17,208 nucleotides of DNA from an uncultured bacterium (GTDB lineage: Bacteria > Armatimonadota > UBA5829 > DSUL01), in contig CALCJH010000176.1 in NCBI GenBank assembly GCA_937967775.1, positions 1-17,208 of the forward strand, written 5' to 3'. The first letter of the stretch is position 1. The number at the start of each line of letters is the position of its first letter. Below the pieces are notes generated by a model. The model did no database searches. It worked only from the letters and a program-made list of their open reading frames with translations, and was not told the DNA's origin. This document shows positions 13,657-17,208 of the stretch, piece after piece. A program made the position numbers and the translations under genes.

Positions 13657-14925
13657 ATGCGAACGGCAACGTTGGGTGAGGTGCTTGACCTGTGGCGTGA
13701 CCTGGCCGGGCGGGTGCTCCAGCCGGCCACGGTGCGGCGGTGTGCGCAGTGCGTGGAGCGCATCTTTGGAGATCGCCCGGACTTGGTCTGCCGGAGCGGG
13801 GTGTTACGGCCGGCGGTCAGACGCTGGCAGGACGAGTGGTTGGCGCGGGCGCGGGGCCGGGAAACGACGGTATTGGCGCGGGTGATCGGGTCCGGCCGTT
13901 CGATGGCGCGCCAGGCGGCGGCGGTCTTTGCGCCGCGGTGGTGCGAGCGGTACCGCGACCACGGGTTGAGGTTGGATGACGGCCTTGCCGGGGTGTTTCG
14001 GCTGGTCTGGCCGCGGGCGGTGGTGGAGTATCATCCGATTGATCCGGCGGCGCTGCACGCGGCCTGGGAGGCCCAGCGCCAATGGCCGGTGGAGGTGCGT
14101 CTGGCGTTTGCGCTGGCCCTGGGAGCGGGTCTGCGCGCCTCGGAGTTGCTGCGGCTGCGGCGCGGCCAACTGGCGACGGACGGCGAACGGGTGGTGATTC
14201 GCGGGGTGCGCGGCAAGGGGGGGTTGGTGTGCGATCAGCCGGTGTTGGAGCCGTGCGGTCGGCTGATCAAAGCGTTGTGGCCGGCCGGTGAGGCGGACGC
14301 GCCGGTGTTCGGGTCGGCGGACGTGGTGCGTCGGCTTAACGGGCGGCTGCGCGGGGTTGGCTGGGCGTCGCGCCACGTGTGTCATGAATTGCGGGCGCTG
14401 GCGATTTGCCGGGCCGCGGAGTTGTGGGGGCTGGAGGGTGCCCGGCTGTTTGCCCGGCACTCGAATCCGTCACTGACGTGGCAGCGTTACGGCCGATATT
14501 TCGCCCTGTTCGGCCGGTCCAACGGGGGTCAATCGCTGTGGTTGACCGGTGATGACCGCCAGGCACAGGCGCTGGAACAGGTCGTCCAGGGAGCAACTGA
14601 CGGTCAGCCTGCGGGGACCGGTGATGGTCATAATACCGTCGGTCTGGATGGTGATCTTCAGGGCAGGTTTGGCGAGCCGGATGACGGCCCGGTTGGGGTC
14701 GTGTTTGACTTTCACAGCTTGATGATAACCGATTTTGGAACCTTGACAAGGGGCACTGAATTGGTAAGGTACGGGCATGGAACGACGCGAGTCCATTACC
14801 ATGACGTTCAGCATCCCGGTTTCCTGGGTGGACTGGCTGAACCAGGAGACCCGCCGGCGCCGGTTCGCGAATCGGTCGGAAATGGTCCGCGAGGCCCTGC
14901 GGCGGATGTTGGAGGAGGAGCATGA
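13657..14925 (+). CDS. Tyrosine recombinase / phage integrase with anomalous C-terminal extension
   Basis: A 422-codon frame from the ATG at 13657, chosen because promoter and inverted-repeat geometry place it there. In-frame sequence upstream to 13486 is Gln/His-rich and antisense to another gene. It has a helical core-binding N-terminal domain (about 1-130), then the catalytic domain with R160 (GLRASELLRL), K187 (VRGKGG), H243-x-x-R246 (HELR), H268 (ARHSNP) and nucleophile Y278 (WQRYGRY). Every catalytic position is intact, so it should cut and rejoin DNA, as integrase, excisionase partner or dimer resolvase. Oddly, the frame runs about 140 codons beyond Y278, antisense through the 81-aa gene and its promoter and into the RHH gene. 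Codon bias decays after about residue 310, so the real protein probably ended near 14,550-14,600 and has lost its stop. No att site is recognisable. Confidence 0.85.
   Translation: MRTATLGEVLDLWRDLAGRVLQPATVRRCAQCVERIFGDRPDLVCRSGVLRPAVRRWQDEWLARARGRETTVLARVIGSGRSMARQAAAVFAPRWCERYRDHGLRLDDGLAGVFRLVWPRAVVEYHPIDPAALHAAWEAQRQWPVEVRLAFALALGAGLRASELLRLRRGQLATDGERVVIRGVRGKGGLVCDQPVLEPCGRLIKALWPAGEADAPVFGSADVVRRLNGRLRGVGWASRHVCHELRALAICRAAELWGLEGARLFARHSNPSLTWQRYGRYFALFGRSNGGQSLWLTGDDRQAQALEQVVQGATDGQPAGTGDGHNTVGLDGDLQGRFGEPDDGPVGVVFDFHSLMITDFGTLTRGTELVRYGHGTTRVHYHDVQHPGFLGGLAEPGDPPAPVRESVGNGPRGPAADVGGGA
14470..14715 (-). CDS. Small protein of unknown function (81 aa), divergent from RHH regulator
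   Basis: The minus-strand frame starts at a GTG read from 14715, chosen because a -10-like TATCAT lies exactly 6 nt upstream, the spacing seen at three other starts here. The 81-aa product begins with KVKHDPNRAVIRLAKPALKI and continues as alternating strands (ITIQTDGIMTITGP, LTVSCSLDDL), then a short helix. It looks like a small beta-rich domain of about 60 residues. I do not recognise a family. GC-ending codons dominate its first two thirds and weaken over the last 25 codons, where it overlaps the catalytic end of the recombinase gene on the other strand. Convergent with the recombinase and divergent from the RHH gene, it may belong to the same regulatory switch, but no function can be claimed. 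Confidence 0.6.
   Translation of the reverse strand: MKVKHDPNRAVIRLAKPALKITIQTDGIMTITGPRRLTVSCSLDDLFQRLCLAVITGQPQRLTPVGPAEQGEISAVTLPRQ
14722..14749 (-). promoter_or_regulatory. Promoter of the 81-aa gene, probably leaderless
   Basis: On the minus strand: TTGTCA (14749-14744, 5 of 6), 16-bp spacer, TATCAT (14727-14722, 5 of 6), CAAGCT, then the GTG at 14715. Its -35 overlaps the opposing promoter's -35 by five bases. Confidence 0.65.
14743..14770 (+). promoter_or_regulatory. Promoter of the RHH-HTH gene pair, probably leaderless
   Basis: TTGACA (14743-14748, perfect), 16-bp spacer, TAAGGT (14765-14770, 4 of 6), ACGGGC, then the ATG at 14777. The surrounding 14,700-14,770 is visibly more AT-rich than the rest of the window. 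Confidence 0.65.
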
Positions 14926-14962
14926 GCGAGCCGATCGAGTTGCCCCTGCACGTGGACGCTGA
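14777..14962 (+). CDS. Ribbon-helix-helix (CopG/ParD-like) transcription regulator
   Basis: A 61-aa protein. Residues about 6-46 form a ribbon-helix-helix: a beta strand (SITMTFSIP), helix A (SWVDWLNQETRRR), the turn FANRSEM, and helix B (VREALRRMLEEE). The 'NRSE.VREALR' turn and helix are the hallmark of the CopG/MetJ/ParD superfamily, whose dimers insert paired strands in the major groove. The start follows a promoter by 6 nt with no room for a ribosome site. Its last 41 nt overlap the next gene, so both form one transcript. No toxin gene is adjacent in the usual order, so a phage repressor or switch protein fits better than an antitoxin. Targets are probably the palindromic divergent promoters nearby, including its own; that is inference. 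Confidence 0.85.
   Translation: MERRESITMTFSIPVSWVDWLNQETRRRRFANRSEMVREALRRMLEEEHERADRVAPARGR
14911..14918 (+). promoter_or_regulatory. Shine-Dalgarno of the HTH gene
   Basis: GGAGGAGG ends shortly before the ATG at 14922; the first GGAGG has a 6-nt gap. The downstream gene of this transcript thus carries a strong ribosome site while the first gene has none, as expected if the mRNA starts leaderless. Confidence 0.75.
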
Positions 14963-15458
14963 GCCGTCCCTGCCCCTGGTGGGGGCGGGGCGGCGTCGCA
15001 CGGGGGAGCGACTCGACCCGGCGGTGGTGGAACGCATCCTGGAGATGCGGCGGGATGGGTGTACCGTCACGCAAATCCAGCGTGAGCTTGGGTCGGATCA
15101 CCGCACGATCCTGAGCGTGATTCGTCATGCGCAGGATGCCGGGCTGCTGCCGGCGACGCGGGATCATCTGCTGGCGATGGTTGAGGATGTGGCGCGGCTG
15201 ACGGGTGAGGAGATGCTGCGCCGGCTGGTTGCCGCGCCGAACACGGTTCCGGCCAACGTGCTGCCCATCATGTTCGGGGTGGCGGTGGATAAGCGTGCGG
15301 TCCTTCAGGCCGAGGCGGAAGCCTCGACCGGAAGGACCGATGTGGTGGACCCGGTCGAGCGGCTCAAGGACGCCTACGCCGGGCTTCGGGCCGAGATCGA
15401 GTCACACCCGCTCCAGGATGCCCCGCCGGCACAGGGAGTCGAGCCACTGACACAGTGA
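14922..15458 (+). CDS. Helix-turn-helix DNA-binding protein, small-terminase-like layout
   Basis: A 178-aa protein from the ATG at 14922. Residues about 36-68 (DPAVVERILEMRRDGCTVTQ, then IQRELGSDHRTI) form a helix-turn-helix of resolvase/HTH_23 type. A helical part follows with NTVPANVLPIMFGVAVDKRA, resembling the 'vp...lpi..GiaiDK..ll.ge' helix that recurs, from memory, after N-terminal HTH domains in phage proteins, some annotated as terminase small subunits. The C-terminus (DPVERLKDAYAGLRAEIES) is an amphipathic helix with a Pro-rich tail. It is the second gene of the RHH transcript. DNA binding is well supported. Whether it is a packaging protein, a repressor or another regulator is open; no large terminase gene lies next to it in the window. 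Its last 57 nt overlap tail-to-tail the minus-strand Csx16-like gene. Confidence 0.75.
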   Translation: MSEPIELPLHVDAEPSLPLVGAGRRRTGERLDPAVVERILEMRRDGCTVTQIQRELGSDHRTILSVIRHAQDAGLLPATRDHLLAMVEDVARLTGEEMLRRLVAAPNTVPANVLPIMFGVAVDKRAVLQAEAEASTGRTDVVDPVERLKDAYAGLRAEIESHPLQDAPPAQGVEPLTQ

Positions 15459-15803
15459 GCGGGGCAGCTTGGGGCATTCGGTGCGGTAGCTCCAGCCCTG
15501 GGGAAGCACCTGGTACGCCCGCAGTGGCCGGGCACGCTGACGCACGTCGTCCAGCGTCAGGAGTTTCGTGCGATCGTCCTGCGACAGTCGCAGGGGCAGT
15601 TCGATCGTGAGCAGCGCCCAGCGTGCCAGGTGATACGGCACGGATCCGATGATCACCGCCTGCCGCACGTCGTCAGGCTCCGCATGGGCGATACAGGGCA
15701 CGTCCCGAAGCTCGGGCAGCAATCCGCGTAGATACTCCAGGACCGAAGCCCGGTGGGTGATGATCTTGACGGGGTGTCCGTCGAACGAGGTGATGGTTTT
15801 CAT
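15402..15803 (-). CDS. Csx16-like protein (type III CRISPR ring-nuclease family), possible anti-CRISPR
   Basis: A 133-aa protein read from the ATG at 15803, which overlaps the preceding gene's stop (ATGA). Its first about 100 residues follow the Csx16 (Cas_VVA1548) layout I remember: an early strand then THRASVLEYL (family: 'sRHpGAveWa'), IAHAEPDDV ('aHLdpe.v'), VIIGSVPYHLA ('VIGtLPvhLA'), TIELPLRL ('LsldlPae'), LLTLDDVRQRARPLRAYQV ('ELta.dl...gArL..y.V'). The loop after HLA is shorter than usual and a C-terminal tail of about 30 residues (YRTECPKLPRSLCQWLDSL) is extra. Csx16 normally sits in type III CRISPR loci and has been reported to degrade cyclic tetra-adenylate. A solitary copy on phage DNA would fit quenching of host type III signalling, as known for AcrIII-1. 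The homology is from memory and moderate; the function is inferred. Confidence 0.5.
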   Translation of the reverse strand: MKTITSFDGHPVKIITHRASVLEYLRGLLPELRDVPCIAHAEPDDVRQAVIIGSVPYHLARWALLTIELPLRLSQDDRTKLLTLDDVRQRARPLRAYQVLPQGWSYRTECPKLPRSLCQWLDSLCRRGILERV

Positions 15804-16069
15804 GCCAGCGCCTTGTTAAGGAATCGCAACACGGCGTATCGGGCCGCAAAGCGGTTGTCGGTGTCGTGTATGCTCTCGGTCATGTCCCAGAGCGACTTCA
15901 GCGCCTCGACCTGGGAGTCGCACCACCGGTACAGCTCCAGGGTGGCGGCGCCCACCCGCTGCCCTGGTGGCGGACACATGATGGATGCCTTCCAGCCCAT
16001 GTCGGAGCGTTCGACCCGGACGGTTATGCCGAGGTGAGTCGCCTCGAGGGTGGATGTACTTGTGTTCAT
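15800..16069 (-). CDS. Small protein of unknown function (89 aa) in minus-strand operon
   Basis: An 89-aa product read from the ATG at 16069, with ATGA overlaps at both its start and its stop, so it is tightly coupled to both neighbours. The first half is likely beta (GITVRVERSDMGWKASIMCP, then GAATLELYRW). The second half is an amphipathic helix pair rich in Trp, Asp and Arg (SQVEALKSLWDMTESIHDT, then RFAARYAVLRFLNKALA). No signal peptide or membrane segment is present. I do not recognise a family. Its placement directly before the Csx16-like gene makes a shared pathway or a shared expression window likely, for example early accessory or counter-defence genes; this is only context. Confidence 0.65.
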   Translation of the reverse strand: MNTSTSTLEATHLGITVRVERSDMGWKASIMCPPPGQRVGAATLELYRWCDSQVEALKSLWDMTESIHDTDNRFAARYAVLRFLNKALA

Positions 16070-16467
16070 GGGGTCTCCGGGTCACTCGTCATTTCCTCGA
16101 TCAGGCAGCGTTCGAGCTGGTCGAGGTCGTCCGTGTAGTCTGCGGACAGGTTGAGGTCGCGACGGGTTTTGTATGCCAGCTCCGTGGCGGTCGTGCGGAG
16201 GCTTGTGCATGTGGACAAGGTCTTCCGGTGGTTTCGCAGGGCCACTCGAAGCTTCTCCACGGTGTCCTTGTCGTCCTCGATCGCTGCCCGGATAAGTCGG
16301 CGTTGGAGGGAAGCCAACAGGTCCTTATCATCTGGGTCATGGCCGATTTCGGCCGCCGTGTTGCGCAGGGCGGCGTTGGCCGTTACCTCCAGGCACTGGG
16401 CCAGGAAGTACTTCTTGCGGATGGTCCTGATCACCTCGATCAGAAACTTTTCGTTTTTTTTGTTCAT
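16066..16467 (-). CDS. Helical charged protein of unknown function (133 aa) in minus-strand operon
   Basis: A 133-aa product read from the ATG at 16467. Reading further upstream is possible in frame but gives Arg/Gly/Pro-rich sequence typical of non-coding GC-rich DNA, so I reject the longer start. The N-terminus is Lys/Asn-rich (NKKNEKFLIEVIRTIRKKYF); the rest is charged helices (DDKDLLASLQRRLIRAAIED, TVEKLRVALRNHRKTL, SADYTDDLDQLERCLIEEM). No membrane segment or catalytic signature is visible, and I do not recognise it. The stop overlaps the next start by ATGA. No Shine-Dalgarno or -10 box sits before the start; the 127-bp leader instead holds short GC repeats. It probably shares a transcript with the upstream gene. 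Confidence 0.65.
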   Translation of the reverse strand: MNKKNEKFLIEVIRTIRKKYFLAQCLEVTANAALRNTAAEIGHDPDDKDLLASLQRRLIRAAIEDDKDTVEKLRVALRNHRKTLSTCTSLRTTATELAYKTRRDLNLSADYTDDLDQLERCLIEEMTSDPETP

Positions 16468-16594
16468 GTGTCTGGTGCCGGCTCGGTGCCGGCGTTGCAC
16501 CTTGGGTTGTCCCGCCGGTCCGGTGCCGGCCGGTCGGGTCGGGCCGCTCTGGCCCTGACGACGGCCCCCGCGTCGCAGGGACCGGGTGTCAAGG
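16468..16594 (-). other. Non-coding gap with GGTGCCGGC repeats
   Basis: The 127-bp gap between two co-directional minus-strand genes. The 9-mer GGTGCCGGC (plus-strand reading) occurs at 16474, 16485 and 16522. The first two copies are 11 bp apart, one helical turn. They could be protein-binding sites in the mRNA leader or DNA, or chance in GC-rich sequence. A minus-strand TTGACA near the upstream end has no acceptable -10 partner. Confidence 0.35.
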
Positions 16595-17206
16595 TCAGGA
16601 TTGAGGTTGCAACCCGAGTTCCGTGCGCGCGGCGTCTTGCTCACGCTGACGGATTTGGTCGAGGAAGTCTGCTACTCTATTGTACTCCTCGTCCACTGGA
16701 GCCACAATTGGGTCGCCAAGCAACTTGGCCTGCGGAACCTCCCGGTGGGCTCTGCCCTCTTCGGTGCTGACCAACCCCTCCGGGAACCACCGGACAAGGT
16801 ACTCACACCTTGGCTTGGGCCTTGGGTTGGCGGTTGCTTGCTTCTTTTCCCACTCTGCCAGCAGTTTCTGGCGATACCAGAGCTTGCGGGCATAGTCGGC
16901 GTGGTAGAGATACTCACGCGCGACGTAGTAGGTGGGATCGCACTGGTGGAAGACCTTTTCCAACAGGTTGTCGGCGGTTTTGAACAGCAGATAGAGACCC
17001 GTTTCAACGGTCTCTTCCTGTGTCAAACTGGCAAAGGCCGCGTTCCACACGTCGGCCCCTTTGACGAACCTCCGGCTCAGTGGCCGTGTTGAAAGTTCGG
17101 GGAAGTCGGCCGCGGCGGTGACCACTTTGGTCCGTGTGTAAATCCGTTCGAGGAAATCCACCGGAACCGCCCGAAGAGCGATAGTGGTATACCTCGAACA
17201 ATTACA
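16595..17206 (-). CDS. Protein of unknown function, 5' end beyond the right edge
   Basis: The frame stays open to the right edge, so the gene probably starts outside the window; at least 203 residues are present. The only start-like codon inside is a GTG at 17161, with neither Shine-Dalgarno nor a correctly placed -10 box, and the residues before it (IALRAVPVDFLERIY) read as normal protein. The sequence is helical and aromatic-rich (DPTYYVAREYLYHADYARKL, then WYRQKLLAEWEKK), followed by a Pro/Arg linker (TANPRPKPRCEYLVRWFPEG) and a charged C-terminal helix (FLDQIRQREQDAA). No membrane segment, nuclease or kinase motif is evident. I do not recognise it. It leads the visible four-gene minus-strand cluster that ends with the Csx16-like gene. 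Confidence 0.6.
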   Translation of the reverse strand, partial: CNCSRYTTIALRAVPVDFLERIYTRTKVVTAAADFPELSTRPLSRRFVKGADVWNAAFASLTQEETVETGLYLLFKTADNLLEKVFHQCDPTYYVAREYLYHADYARKLWYRQKLLAEWEKKQATANPRPKPRCEYLVRWFPEGLVSTEEGRAHREVPQAKLLGDPIVAPVDEEYNRVADFLDQIRQREQDAARTELGLQPQS

Positions 17207-17208
17207 AT

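Larger units (their letters stand above)
13618..13659. promoter_or_regulatory. Near-palindromic divergent operator/promoter between small membrane protein and recombinase
   Basis: The 14-bp arms CATGTTGACAATGT and ACAATGTCAACATG are inverted with one mismatch, and each outer end is a start codon. Two partial copies of a 15-bp palindrome (consensus GTTGACAATGTCAAC) start at 13621 and 13642, 21 bp or two helical turns apart, so a dimeric regulator would bind both on one DNA face. The same bases form the -35 and -10 boxes on both strands, so binding would shut both genes. Confidence 0.7.

Noticed and set aside
15816..16085. Alternative minus-strand frame overlapping the 89-aa gene
   Set aside because: It is His/Arg/Gly-rich, lacks the ATGA couplings that join the chosen frame to both neighbours, and is the shadow frame.
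16448..16467. A AAA AAC slippery heptamer at codons 3-5 of the 133-aa gene
   Set aside because: A -1 shift there meets a stop within a few codons and no extended product results; a Lys/Asn-rich start explains the A-run.
16468..16644. N-terminal extension of the 133-aa protein to 16644
   Set aside because: The extra 59 residues are Arg/Gly/Pro-rich, cover the repeat-bearing gap and overlap the upstream gene's 3' end by 50 nt; the ATG at 16467 starts natural sequence.
1..17208. CRISPR array, tRNA, rRNA, insertion sequence ends or att core
   Set aside because: I found no spaced direct repeats of CRISPR type, no cloverleaf, no transposase and no clear attachment-site duplication in the window.

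Overview
This is a GC-rich stretch of tailed-phage or prophage DNA. The host cannot be named from the sequence. There are no rRNA or tRNA genes, no housekeeping genes and no CRISPR array. Genes are tightly packed, with 1-nt gaps and ATGA or TAATG overlaps. The order is the 3' end of a tail-fibre-like structural gene, three helical virion-type proteins, one enormous multidomain gene, then a recombinase and regulators. This resembles the late ejection-protein region of a short-tailed (podovirus-like) phage followed by its lysogeny/accessory end.

Left and centre (about 1-13,473, all on +): the C-terminus of a probable tail/receptor-binding protein, a 293-aa protein with an N-terminal membrane segment, a 180-aa helical Met-rich protein, a 336-aa protein with a clear EF-hand loop, and a 10.5-kb reading frame of 3498 codons. 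The last has the architecture of a phage 'polyvalent' protein: a hydrophobic N-terminus, a Pro/Ala linker, a ddrB-like ParB domain, a coiled coil, an SF2 helicase, a RadC-like JAB/JAMM domain, an HELGH zinc-peptidase domain and a membrane-associated C-terminus. By position and content it is the likely giant protein ejected with the DNA. Inside it, at about 7010-7232, codon bias moves to another frame for about 70 codons. The frame may therefore be two or three coupled genes, or may carry compensating indels. A 49-aa protein follows.

Switch region (about 13,450-15,460): a 55-aa membrane protein (-) and a tyrosine recombinase (+) diverge from a near-palindromic 42-bp promoter/operator. An 81-aa protein (-) and an RHH regulator (+) diverge from a second compact promoter whose -35 boxes overlap. 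All four starts lie exactly 6 nt after a -10-like box, which points to leaderless mRNAs. An HTH protein follows the RHH gene with a strong Shine-Dalgarno. The recombinase frame has all catalytic residues but runs about 140 codons past its tyrosine, antisense through the 81-aa gene.

Right end (about 15,400-17,208, all on -): four small genes in one direction. Three are joined by 4-nt ATGA overlaps. The last in transcription order resembles the CRISPR-associated Csx16 family (a reported type III cyclic-oligoadenylate ring-nuclease family), so a phage counter-defence role is possible. The other three are unrecognised, and the right-most runs off the window.
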